In this document: piece by piece, positions 24,001 through 32,777 of the stretch
How the letters are laid out: the number at the start of each line of letters is the position of its first letter
Numbering within the stretch: position 1 is the stretch's first letter
DNA from: Cristatella mucedo
Lineage: Eukaryota; Bryozoa; Phylactolaemata; Cristatellidae
Direction: 5' to 3'
Length of the DNA stretch: 64,000 nt
Assembly: GCA_009760855.2 (NCBI GenBank)
Contig: WPIO01000027.1
Coordinates: forward strand, 3,712,501-3,776,500
Position numbers and translations under genes: made by a program
Notes under the pieces: model-generated
Databases searched by the model: none
The model's input: only the letters and a program-made list of their open reading frames with translations
What the model was told of the DNA's origin: nothing

Positions 24001-26098
24001 TGCTTGCAAGTAACACGAGCAACGACGTGGGCACATACAAGCATGTCTACGAGTTTAGGGACATGTGAATTCCCGTTCAAGCTGTACATGAATGGTGTGA
24101 ACCGCAAACTGCACAGCAACCCGTGTTGCCACTCCCCCTTCCACTTCCCTGCCGTCGGATCTCCATCAGAGACCACGCCTCTCACAGCTGTGATGTACCA
24201 AGCCCCTTCTGGTTTTCTAACCTTGTTTGTGGAAGAAATTTCGACAACTGATTCAAATGATGACCCGCGCAAAAAACTGCAATACTATAGCCAAGTGGCT
24301 CGAAAACAACAACAGAAACTCTGCCACCCATTTCTTCAGACCGAATAGGCTGAAAGAATGAGAAACTGGTTAGAGGTGGTCTGAGACATGCAGCCACTGC
24401 TGCAGGGCAGCATCCATGTCTGGGTCTGAAGTAATGTACCGAGCTTCCCCTAGACAAGCTGATCACGAATAAGTAGCTCAAAGGTTTTTATGAGCATACA
24501 TTTAACAGGCAGATTTTAAGTGGCTGTCCTATGCCTCCTGGAAGACTGATTGGAAGTGGTTGGAAGGATTTAGGGTTGTGGCTGGGGCATGGTTAGCATT
24601 TGCTGTCCGACTGCAACTGTAGGCCAAGGTAGACTGTGCATCTATGCATGGTTGAATGCCTTTAAGGGATGTAATTACTGCATACAGAATAAATGACCTT
24701 CCGGCTGAGCAGCATATAGCCAGGCAGTGGCCGAGTTGGTGAGGCAATGGCACGAAATATACAGTTGAGTTGATAATGAGCCATTATTGATGATTGATGA
24801 TAATTGTTGGAGGCAGACGCAGGATTAAGGAAAATTCTTATCGACAGTCCGAAGAAGGCGCCCCAGTAGTGACTAACTATGACGGCATAGCACCTTATGC
24901 TAAGCAAAGTCTTTTTTTGAGCAGAATATCCGAGGAAAGCTCATGCACTGTCATAGCAAATACACCAATGGAATGGTAGAAGGTATGATGAAGAAGTTTG
25001 CCAAAGGTCCACACAGCTCATGGAATCACCGAGACCACTCTCTGGGGTGGAGAAGTATTCACCTTTCCAGCTACATTAAAGCTCCCGTCTCGTGGAGCAG
25101 TCGCATTCGAAAACGCAGCCCTGTACTGTGGTGCTGGTGTGAATGGATCGTGACAAGCTGGTGTGGCCAGCACCATGAAGAAGGGCTGCTTTCCTGGAGA
25201 CCAGTCAGAGAGAAACCGGACGGCTTTGGACGCCTGAAACAAGCCGAGGGAGGGCACGTACAGGAGCTTGCATTGCATGGCTGCAAGCCCAACACTGCAA
25301 TCGAGGAGTACAGTAAGAGTAGCTCACTATGACATTTGTGAGATAGTCCTTGTTGTAATCATCGCCGTGCACTTCTGCCTTGCCATCGACAGACAGTGTA
25401 TAGTTGTAATAAACTGAGTTAAAAAGCTGAAACGCAAAAGTGGTCAGGGCATGTGACGAACGTTGGTTGAACAGAGTACAGTACACAGCAAGTACTCACC
25501 AGTGGTGCAGCGATACAAGGTCTGCTCGAGAGCAAGTGCATCGTCAGAAAATCACAGCACACTTGCGAAGGAAGCACGGGCCACTTGAACACAAGCAGCA
25601 ACAAAAAACCCAGCAAAACGGGAAAATGTTGGTAGGCTGACATCGTAGCAAAAGCTGGCTGGGTCTAGCAAAAAAAATGCATGCTCTCCCATAGCACAAC
25701 GACACTGTAGCAGACTGTTCGTAGCTGCTCACCTAATGCAACGGCTCTTAGCCAATCTCCGACATTTCAATGCTGAGTATCCTGAAAGTTTGCATCTCTC
25801 GGCTAAACTCCAGCATACCAAAATGCTACTGTTCTAGAGAGCCGACATCCCGAACTTCTAAAATCCTGGTACTCAAGGAGCCAAGTCGGAGAGCAGCTTG
25901 AACTTTCCAGGACAGATTCTTTCGGTGTCTCAAGTCTTGCACCTCACTTGGATTAAGATGGCCACTTGCAGGTTGCTCCTAGTAGTTACTAAGGAGCCAT
26001 TCGGCAAGGGTCGGACCACATAGCATCGTCACCTGTTCGTAAGGCTATAAGAATTTGTTTTGGTCTGCCTGTTTCTCTTGCTCCCTCTCTCCCTTCTT

Positions 26099-26193
<95 letters not shown>

Positions 26194-28283
26194 GTCTCTC
26201 TCCCTCACGTTCGTACGGCCATACGCCAGCTTTACAGCATTGACCTTGTATTGGCCATATTTGAGGCAGCAAACTGCCTTGGCTACAATTTTTTTGTCAA
26301 AGTAATTTCTAAATCACTCTGCTACTCCGCTCTAGTGTCGTTACCTAGCCACGACGGCACCACAGATCAGTTGGCACACATTATGCCACAGACACTGCCA
26401 CAAGTGTCCGTGGGAGTAGTACTGCTAGCCTTTAGGCAGAAACACTAATACTGCAACTGCGCAATCAAGCAAGGTAAATAAACCCTGAACTGTTGAGCTG
26501 TCCGAACCAACTGACATCTAGAACAGCCATGACCTTGGAAGGAAAACAACGTCTGAAGTTAATATGTAACGGCATTTAGTGCACACACAGTGAAGTCAGT
26601 ATCAAAAAGAAGCAACATTTCAGAAGGCTTCACCAGCCAAGGACTGGTGAACGTGTGTTACTGCGGCGATTATGGCAGCAATGGTCACGATTACTTACAA
26701 GTGCATTCCACGACGACCAACCAGGAGGCACATGAGAGACACCACCAACTGATGGCGATCCATACTACAACAGCAGGGCTCTGTACGGAAAATGCATTCA
26801 CCAAGCGCCGCTACCCAGTGCAAGGTCCGTTGTGTCAATAAACGAGCATGACACTCCATCTATTTACACAGTATATACTAGCACGGAGGGTATTATGCCA
26901 GTTTTCAGATATAGAAGATGCAAGTAGTAAAGAGACTGGGATGAAACGCCTCGTTGCCCTGAACCTGTCAGCTGTCTTGGCAAATGCAACTTAATGAATG
27001 ACAAGATTCTTAGCTAGAAAGAGCTGCGTGTCAGAGATTGACTGGCAGTAACCGTGAAAGCAGCACAGCTGGCAGGGTACTGTAGCCACCTGCCGGAACC
27101 GCGTCTCTGCCTGCCACCATTGCTTGTGCGCACACAAGCGTACAGACACACGAGCGAGCGAGCACGAACCTCGTTTAGGTATTTTCCGGCAAAGAAAGTT
27201 CTGTAGCCGAGCAAGCTGAGGTGCGCAGCTATTGTGCGCCCCTGCTCGCTCTGCCGCTGCCAGTCGCTGCTGCTGCAGCCTCCACTCAGTGAGTTGTTGA
27301 CCGCACCGTGGTTGTGCGCGTACTTGCCAGTCAAGATGCTCGAACGGCTCGGACAGCACAGCGGTGACGTCACAAACTAGACGAGGAAAACCAGCACTCT
27401 CTAGCCAGCGACGCTCAAGATCGATGCTGCAGGCTGCAGGTGCGGTGGCAGCTGCAGGCCAGCACAGTCAGTGCTCTATCAGTGGCTATCGTCGAGCAGC
27501 TGCGGTTGCGCTTCTCAGCCACCTGACGGGAGTTGATGGCTCCCCCTCCCACCGACCCGCGATGCTCAATCGATAAAACTCGTGTGGGAACAAGAAGCAT
27601 CACGAAGGACCAAGTAGCAAAACGGTACATAGTTTGTAGGCATCCTTGAAAAAGTTCATTCTTTCGAGTAACTTGTAAAAAGTGGCCCACGTGCACTGAA
27701 GTCTGTGGCCATTTCGAACAAGAAGCCTTACCATGTTCTCAAAAGTGGCACCAGCATCGCCAATAAGCTTCCGAGTCTTCGGCATTGGCTCCTGTAAATA
27801 CAAGGCAGAATTCTCTAGAAATTCGGCAACTGCCAGGGTCGATAACATTGTCAGCGCAGCAATGCGCACCTGAAGTTGCAGGGTGACAATGCAGAGCAGA
27901 CAAGGGCAAGCAGCTCGAGCGACTTGTTCACTTTTAAAAGCTTATCAAGTTAGTGGGCTACTACTGGAGTCGTCGCTGTTGCTTTTTTGCAGAAACCGGA
28001 AGGAATTCGGTTCCTGAATGGCACCGGAAACAGTAAGTATGCCTGTCGCTTACCGACATGACATACGGTCTAGAAGGAACAGGATAAGGAAGGAGAAGGA
28101 ACAAGGAAAAGGAACACGGATCAATGAGCGATCGTTTACCAATCGCACTGCTGGTTTGGCCCAGTGGTTAGGGTGCTCACTTCGACCAAGGTCTGGCCGA
28201 GGTCATATGTGAAGCATCCGAATCGAGATTTAAGTTCTCTTAGGATGCTATACAAATAAATTATATAAATATATGCTATACAA

Positions 28284-28314
<31 letters not shown>

Positions 28315-31300
28315 CCCACGAACTTTTGAACACATACCATATGCCAAGCCTGCATGCTTTTAGGAAGGACAAGAGGCATTTGAATATCGTGCATTCTCAG
28401 TCCCCACTAACGCCATGCTTTCCTGGTGACCATTTTCCAGACATGCTTCCAGCTACATTTCCAGGACTGTGAATGTCGCCAGCTGGCCATGTAACGTCAC
28501 ATGACAGCGAGTAGCCACTCCAACGTAATCGAGTTGCCTCCTCAGAAAGTTGTCCGAGCCTGGATGTGTGCAGTCACTTGCCTATCCACACCCCATCAGC
28601 TACTACTTTGACAGCTACTACTTTGACAGCTACTACTTTGACAACTTCATGGTCAAGGACCTCGTACAAGCTTGACGTCCCAAGGAAGGGGCCGTGAGGG
28701 CAGACTGCGTAACGCGCCTGCCACTGCCAACCCCCTCCCCGGGCTGCCTCAGGGCTCACACAGCTTCCGCTGTGCTCTGCCGCTTGCTTGTCGCCACGGC
28801 CACCCTGCCGCTGTCGAACGGCGCTATTATCAGCAGCCTAGCGACCTTGGGGCAGGCTTTGGGTATTGGCTGCTGCAGGCACCGATCAGGTGCCGACTAA
28901 GCAGCGAGTAGGTGCCACCACGAGGCTGCCACGTGTCTCGAGCGGCGTGCCGTGGTCCCGCAAGAGAGCTCGGGCACAGGCTGAGGGCTTCGGTTGACGC
29001 TGAGTTGGAACCGAGCAGCAGCCAAGGCTCGCAGCCGGCCGGACGTAACTCCAGCTTCAAAGGTCTGTAGCACTCTAAAGTATGCCCGATGAAGGCAACA
29101 TCTGCTAGAAGAACTTGCCAAGCCGACGCAGCTCATGGTTTACAAAGCATGGGTTACAGCTCATGGGTTACAGAGCATGGGTGTCGAAGAGCATGGGCTC
29201 ATTGCTCAGACCGCTACCTTTTCTGCACAGAAGTTCGAACTGCTGCTGACTCTCCCCGTTCGCCCCACCGGGAGCCGATCTGGTTTGAGGTATGCGAAAA
29301 ACGGCCAGTCGTTTCGCTACAGACACTGGCCCACAGGCAGCCACCGGCCCCCATACGCAGCCACCACCTCGTTCACGGCCACTGCAACCGGCATCGGCGA
29401 AGGGACGACCGGTTCGAGACGACTAATGAAGTGACGAGGGGATATTATGAGCAATTAAGTGAGATTGGCAAATACTAAACCAAAAAAATGAACAGGACTG
29501 CCATGCAAGCCATCGCAGCCATCTGCAGCCGGAGCTCCTTCTTCAACATCCGGAGGCAACAGCAAGCACTCGTCTCTTTCAGAGCAGTAGGATTAGTGGA
29601 CAACGATACCAGTATAACTGAGGTCCATTGGTAATAGCACAGCCATTTGTCGGCTCTCGAAGCCATGGGTGTACTAAGCCCAACAGCACCCCCCCCCCAG
29701 GCCGCAGACAGTGCATTGCACTTCAAGTCGTCAGCCAAGTGGAACGACCTATTTCAGGGTTTCCTTTGGTGCCGGCTGCTAGGCAGCAGTCCTAAACAGT
29801 AGATCATACCAGTCAACCCGAGGTTTCATGATGCATTAACAGGCCTGGCGGAAGGGATACCATATGCATGTTGTTTATACCACTCACCAGTCGATAGCGT
29901 TTCCTTTGCAGCAAACCTAAGCACCTAGAAAGAGATTTAGTTCTCTGAGGGCGCTTTATCAAGTGTATTATTATTATTATTATGCACCCGGTGTGCCTGA
30001 TAGTGTCACAGGCATATTTATCGGGTCTGTGGATGCCTAGTCCCACCTTGGACAATTACTGGGCACGCCGACAGGCATCCAATAGCTCACGATTGCACAC
30101 GATGCTACTGACTCTCCCTCCTCTCTTTCACTTGCTTCCTGACACGTGTGTATTCACTAGTACACCGCCGGACAAACTTACACAACAAGGATGCTACTCT
30201 GTGCCCCGAAATGGTTAAACTTGCAACGATGTAAACAGCTGACAGGTAGCAGCCTGTGCTCGTTTTCCTAAAGCTATCAAACCATCCCCACAGGAACACT
30301 CCGCCTCTTGACGAGCTAGCTGCCGAGCGAACCGTGGATGTATCAATGCATATTCGAGCTGGCGACTTCAAGCAGCAAGCCAGCCACCTGCCGAGCCAGC
30401 AGAAGCATTGAGTAGCAGCAGCAGATGCTGCTGCTGCTGCTACTCAATGCTGCCCTGCCGAGGCCGTCGAGCAGGCCTACTAGCCTAGGTGACGGCAGAT
30501 AATATTCACGCAGCTGCCTTCGAGTCAGGTCAGCGAGAGAAGAAAATTAACCATGCAGCCACGGCTTGGCCGATCGGATCTGAACGATAGATTCTCAGTC
30601 GTGATCGATGCCCATCCGTAAGTGCCACCGACCGAAGCGTTTGCTTCACGGCATCCCTAGCAGTGAAAAGCCTTGCACATGCACGAAGGCTATCGCCTCG
30701 CCTATGACTGATCATCCGTCGAGTCGGTCTTACACTCCGGGTTCCTCTCTCGTCTCGTCGCTAGCTCCGTCCACTATCCTATTCATCCGCAGACTTTCCA
30801 GCCTGGCGCCCTTAGTCTGGCTCGGCTCTTGGAGCCAGCTCACCTAGCGCCGGCGGCCACTCGCGTGCCCAGTCACCGAGCCCTCGCGCTCAGCAGCTGC
30901 AAGCAAGCGCCTTTCTGCTCCGAAGGGGGCGGACCGTTCGCACGCTAAGGGGCGACCGCCGGCCGGTGCCCGCTCGGCCTGCTGCCAGCCAGCGCGAAGC
31001 TCGGCCTGGACCTTTGGTGCGTGCAGACCGCACATCCAGCGCGGCACGCACCGCCGGCGCTCGATCAGACCGACGCCACGCACCCGCACGCACGACTTCC
31101 GGCGGGCACGAAACGAAGCTGGAGCGGACGAGCGCTTACTCGGAACTCGAGCCTGGTTGGGCCTTGCGCAACCCCCCCCCCCCGTCGACGATCGGCTCGA
31201 GTTTGCCGCATCCCGGCGGCGGTGGCGGGCGCTACCGTGCCACGAGGGAGTTAGGAGGGACAGGCGCAGCGCATTACAAGTAGCGCATTTTGTCTTATTC

Positions 31301-31511
31301 AGCAGCAGCGGAAGGCTTTCGGATACTCGGGATGATCCGGCGAAGGCGGCGACCCGGGAGTTCCGACTGCACTTCCGTCGTCACGCACCTGACCGTTGAG
31401 CACGACATCCTGGTCGTCCGTTAGTATGAATACTATGTTGGGCTGCTTTCCCCCGGTGTGCGCGAGGAAACCGCTGAGCAATCCCAAGGCAACGCACAAG
31501 GAGGTGCGCAT
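15390..31511 (-). CDS. GNS: N-acetylglucosamine-6-sulfatase, 10 exons, 511 aa
   Basis: This gene encodes the lysosomal sulfatase that removes 6-sulfate from N-acetylglucosamine residues of heparan and keratan sulfate. I joined ten minus-strand exons: 31389-31511, 27732-27791, 27170-27376, 26699-26764, 25328-25426, 25063-25233, 23281-23482, 20477-20829, 18314-18424 and 15390-15533. Every intron begins GT and ends AG and the frame is kept throughout. The model has a signal peptide (about 1-18), metal ligands Asp32/Asp33 in LTDDQD, the formylglycine Cys68 in [11 protein letters not shown] with Arg72 and Lys79, His213 in TPACHDPF, Asp304/Asn305 in SSDNGFH and Lys318 in [10 protein letters not shown]. 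It ends soon after CSGAAC, lacking the short C-terminal extension of the 552-residue human enzyme. No stop or frameshift interrupts it, so it looks functional. Confidence 0.95.
15650..16034 (-). pseudogene. L2 3' half, decayed, in GNS intron 9
   Basis: The minus strand contains the L2 C-terminal region (order of CATTTGGAGACCGTGC-like and GTACGAGG-like blocks) and the 3' untranslated region down to the TGCTGCACAGGATACACG box near 15670. It lies in the same orientation as GNS, with no complete frame. Confidence 0.6.
16035..16957. other. GNS intron 9, no feature seen
   Basis: About 0.9 kb of intronic sequence without a recognisable repeat or exon. Confidence 0.5.
16958..17052. repeat. (CA)n microsatellite
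   Basis: About 95 bases of nearly pure CA in GNS intron 9. Confidence 0.97.
17174..17981. mobile_element. Tigger/pogo-like element (Tc1/mariner superfamily), non-autonomous
   Basis: The left end CAGTGGTACCTCGGCTTAAA and the right end (reverse complement CAGAGATACCACGGCTTACG) form imperfect terminal inverted repeats. Each is flanked by TA (17172-17173 and 17982-17983), the target duplication of the Tc1/mariner superfamily. The CAGTGGTACCTCG start is characteristic of Tigger-type ends. The 808-bp interior has no transposase frame. It lies in GNS intron 9. Confidence 0.8.
18041..18090. repeat. (CA)n microsatellite
   Basis: About 50 bases of CA in GNS intron 9, close to the right end of the Tigger-like element. 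Confidence 0.95.
18314..18424 (-). CDS. GNS: GNS exon 9 (aa 428-464)
   Basis: Acceptor TTTCCAG, donor GTATGT. It encodes [20 protein letters not shown] and [11 protein letters not shown], the cysteine-rich C-terminal subdomain conserved in GNS. Phase 0. Confidence 0.95.
18805..20062 (+). pseudogene. L2 copy in GNS intron 8, antisense to the gene
   Basis: It covers [17 protein letters not shown] (motif B), a mutated catalytic region (frameshifted YADDTA-like at 18935-18955), [31 protein letters not shown] and the 3' tail (TAGAAAGAGATTTGGTTCTC). Stops and frameshifts are frequent. It is interrupted by a 153-bp LTR-like insertion. Confidence 0.85.
19361..19513. mobile_element. Mini solo-LTR-like insertion with 4-bp target duplication
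   Basis: The 153-bp insert begins TGTAGCAACC and ends CGCACCAGCA (TG...CA) and is flanked by GGTC at 19357-19360 and 19514-19517. Removing it restores the L2 codons for LAGLPA, which fixes both edges. It contains AATAAA near 19458, as expected of an LTR. Confidence 0.75.
20063..20476. other. GNS intron 8, no feature seen
   Basis: About 0.4 kb upstream of exon 9 on the minus strand, without recognisable repeat. Confidence 0.45.
20477..20829 (-). CDS. GNS: GNS exon 8 (aa 310-427)
   Basis: The largest exon, with acceptor GGTTTCAG and donor GTGAGT. It completes the split glycine, then [43 protein letters not shown] and [12 protein letters not shown], ending at [10 protein letters not shown]. 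An insertion of about 10 residues relative to the human protein (around the [10 protein letters not shown] segment) is visible. Confidence 0.94.
20929..20978. repeat. AT-rich simple repeat
   Basis: A short (TA)n and TAAATAAATAA tract in GNS intron 7. Confidence 0.85.
21555..21935 (-). pseudogene. L2 C-terminal fragment in GNS intron 7
   Basis: The minus strand reads [33 protein letters not shown] and later VRVPPKSG in shifting frames, corresponding to LHWLPVKQRIDFKVLSLTF and LHSMAPAYLSD of the reference. No 3' tail is attached. Confidence 0.8.
21936..23027. other. GNS intron 7, no further feature
   Basis: About 1.1 kb of intron. A 165-codon plus frame at 21808-22305 begins inside the L2 fragment and has no family motif. 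Confidence 0.45.
23028..23190 (-). repeat. SINE2 copy in GNS intron 7
   Basis: Minus-strand order is GGGCCGTGATAGCC, the CACGACCGAGGTCGTGGGTT region with B box GGGTTCGAATCC, GGGCGATTC, GGTGATAGCCGTTAAGGCTC, TTCTGCCACTATAAAAATGA and the tail. It ends about 90 bases from exon 7. Confidence 0.88.
23281..23482 (-). CDS. GNS: GNS exon 7 (aa 243-310, phase 1 end)
   Basis: Acceptor GCACAG, donor GTAAGC. It encodes [26 protein letters not shown] and [13 protein letters not shown], where Asp304 and Asn305 are metal ligands. The exon ends after the first base of a glycine codon, the only non-zero-phase intron of the gene. Confidence 0.95.
23483..25062. other. GNS intron 6, no feature seen
   Basis: About 1.6 kb. 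Overlapping frames of 171 (minus) and 123 (plus) codons at 23757-24348 face each other and show no motif or splice context. Confidence 0.45.
25063..25233 (-). CDS. GNS: GNS exon 6 (aa 186-242)
   Basis: It is separated from exon 5 by a 94-base intron, the shortest in the gene. Acceptor TTGTTTCAG, donor GTGAAT. It encodes [16 protein letters not shown] with the active-site histidine, then PAPQYRAAF and FNVAGK. Confidence 0.95.
25328..25426 (-). CDS. GNS: GNS exon 5 (aa 153-185)
   Basis: Acceptor GCGTTTCAG, donor GTGAGC. It encodes [19 protein letters not shown] and DYLTNVI, with an N-glycosylation sequon (NYT) conserved in the family. Phase 0. Confidence 0.95.
25427..26098. other. GNS intron 4, no feature seen
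   Basis: Intronic sequence between exon 5 and the TC repeat, without recognisable element. Confidence 0.45.
26099..26193. repeat. (TC)n microsatellite
   Basis: About 95 bases of pure CT dinucleotide in GNS intron 4. Open frames through it are artefacts. Confidence 0.97.
26194..26698. other. GNS intron 4, remainder
   Basis: No recognisable feature between the TC repeat and exon 4. Confidence 0.45.
26699..26764 (-). CDS. GNS: GNS exon 4 (aa 131-152)
   Basis: A 66-base exon with no start codon, so it is easy to miss in ORF lists. Acceptor TTGTAG, donor GTAAGT. It reads [20 protein letters not shown], matching the [20 protein letters not shown] stretch of vertebrate GNS. Phase 0 at both ends. 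Confidence 0.94.
27170..27376 (-). CDS. GNS: GNS exon 3 (aa 62-130), active site
   Basis: Acceptor CGTCTAG, donor GTTCGT. It encodes [20 protein letters not shown], the sulfatase signature whose first cysteine (Cys68) is converted to formylglycine, and ends with [13 protein letters not shown]. The conserved signature continues with no substitution in the C-x-P-S-R core. Confidence 0.96.
27732..27791 (-). CDS. GNS: GNS exon 2 (aa 42-61)
   Basis: A small 60-base exon between acceptor TTTACAG and donor GTAAGG. It encodes [16 protein letters not shown], equivalent to the PLKKTKALIGEMGMTF segment of vertebrate GNS. Phase 0 at both ends. Confidence 0.93.
28150..28310 (+). repeat. SINE1 copy plus (TA)n tail
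   Basis: It starts CTGGTTTGGCCCAGTGGTTA (A box), continues GGTCTGGCCGAGGTC and CATATGTGAAGC, lacks part of the B-box region, and ends with AAGTTCTCTTAGGATGCTAT. An AT-rich run follows at 28262-28310. It lies in GNS intron 1, antisense. Confidence 0.8.
28597..28641. repeat. 15-bp unit repeated three times
   Basis: Three perfect copies of CAGCTACTACTTTGA in tandem, in GNS intron 1. Confidence 0.95.
28642..30403. other. GNS intron 1, mostly unassigned
   Basis: GC-moderate intronic sequence. It contains a short degenerate tandem array around 29125-29200 (units like CATGGGTTACAGCT) and one L2 tail. No exon-like segment is seen. Confidence 0.45.
29875..29983 (+). repeat. L2 3'-tail fragment in GNS intron 1
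   Basis: Contains TTTGCAGCAAACCTAAGCAC, TAGAAAGAGATTTAGTTCTC, GAGGGCGCTTTATCAAGTG and (ATT)n. It is antisense to GNS. Confidence 0.88.
30404..30451. repeat. Perfect inverted repeat, 21-bp arms, 6-base loop
   Basis: The left arm 30404-30424 (AGCATTGAGTAGCAGCAGCA + G) and right arm 30431-30451 are exact reverse complements around ATGCTG. The inner part is built on CAG/CTG triplets. It lies in GNS intron 1. Confidence 0.95.
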
Positions 31512-31600
31512 AGCGTCTATTTCGGGCGCGGAACTGAGAACGAGGCAGCCGCCGCCCTGCGATGCGATAACTCGTAAATGCGGCTCTGTGAGCGCTTCCT
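30850..31600. promoter_or_regulatory. CpG-rich block around GNS exon 1
   Basis: This stretch is clearly more GC-rich and CpG-rich than the surroundings (many CGCG, GCCGGC and CGGC motifs, a C run at about 31171) and includes exon 1. CpG-rich promoter or first-intron regions are common for housekeeping genes. No TATA box is evident upstream of the ATG. The extent is estimated by eye. Confidence 0.55.
31389..31511 (-). CDS. GNS: GNS exon 1 (aa 1-41)
   Basis: It starts at ATG 31511-31509 and encodes a hydrophobic signal peptide ([14 protein letters not shown]), then [12 protein letters not shown], the sulfatase N-terminal strand with two metal-binding Asp residues. It ends with CAG before donor GTGCGT, phase 0. 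The start is chosen because it is the only ATG that gives a signal peptide directly before the conserved strand. Confidence 0.93.
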
Positions 31601-32177
31601 TTAGGCGAACTAGGCAATCGCCTAGGGTGCTGGGCTATGGGGGCGCCAGAAAACGACTAGAAAGCTAAAATAAAGCTATATTTTGGTGAGGCTCGGTAAT
31701 AACTAACACCAAACCACTTTCCATATCAAAACATTTTGGCAGCTTGTTGAATGGCTATCATTAAAACCGCTATCAAGTATTATCCGAGCGGTGTAGGAGT
31801 AAGGGGTGGCGGTGCGAACGGTTTGCTGTGGAGCTGGGTACTAGGAGTTTTTTGGGCAAGCCGACGACCACGTTACTTGGGTATCTTCGGGGAAAACGGC
31901 TGCAACAGGCAGCGAAAGAACTGGGCACTGCAGTTGAAGTGCCTGGATTTGGTCACAGTATTTGAACCTATAGTATGGGGTACCTAGCAACTAACAAGTG
32001 GCTGGAGGGACGTGTAATTGTCGTGCAGAGTGCCACGGAGTCGTGTATCTAGGATGCTGAAACCACCGGTAGAATCCTCTGCAGGTTTCCCATCCCCAAG
32101 GGCTGCTAGAGAGTCTGTGCCGTTGCTAGAGAGTCCATTCCTACCTAGTTTCAAAGGCGAGTCAAATAAATATAATC

Positions 32178-32309
32178 CATTTGTGTAGCGCCCCAAGAGA
32201 ACTTATTCTCTATTCAGGCGCTTCATATATGCCTCGGGGCTCGAGCCTGCGACCTCAGACAGACCTTGGTCGGGGCGAGCACCTTAACCGCAGGACCAAA
32301 CCAGCTCGG
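32178..32309 (-). repeat. SINE1 copy inside the hAT element
   Basis: The minus strand begins GAGCTGGTTTGGTCCTGCGG, has CAGGCTCGAGCCCCGAGGC and ends AAGTTCTCTTGGGGCGCTAC with ACAAAT. Both halves of the terminal stem-loop are intact. It is a close relative of the 1742-1878 copy, and younger than the hAT insertion. Confidence 0.92.
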
Positions 32310-32777
32310 CACGCATCTAAGGCCTGTAGGACGTATAGCGGGGCCTATCGGGCTCAAGTCAGGCTAGCTTTAAAGGTGAGTTGAGAGTCAAAGGGTTTTT
32401 GTTGAAGATTATGTAACTCAGGCCATTTAAACGTACCGCTGTAGTGCCTTTCTCAGTCCGCGGTCCAGAGGTGATGCATGAACCTTGAGCCTCTGCGGCT
32501 GGCTTGTGCTGGCGGCTGCTGCTCAGCCTCGTTCTGCTTCCATCAGGCCGCTGGCCCGGCCGAGAGGAGGAGCAGTGCAGCTAATCGAGCCTAAACTTTG
32601 TTTGTAGCCTCAGTCTGGAGCTGAATGACTGGACGACCAGCAGCAGCCTCTCCCTTAAGGGCGGGGGGGGGGGGTGGTGCTGTATGCAGTAATAACAATA
32701 ACTTCTGACTGTAAGTCATTCTACAACCAGCGGTACAGTACAAGAGCATTATAAAAGCCATAACTTTTTACAGAGTT

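Noticed and set aside
28597-28641. CRISPR-like array
   Set aside because: Three contiguous 15-bp repeats without spacers in a eukaryotic intron; a simple tandem repeat.
30966-31283. 105-codon Arg/Pro/Ala-rich frame
   Set aside because: It lies in the CpG-rich block of GNS intron 1. The composition explains the open frame and no motif is present.
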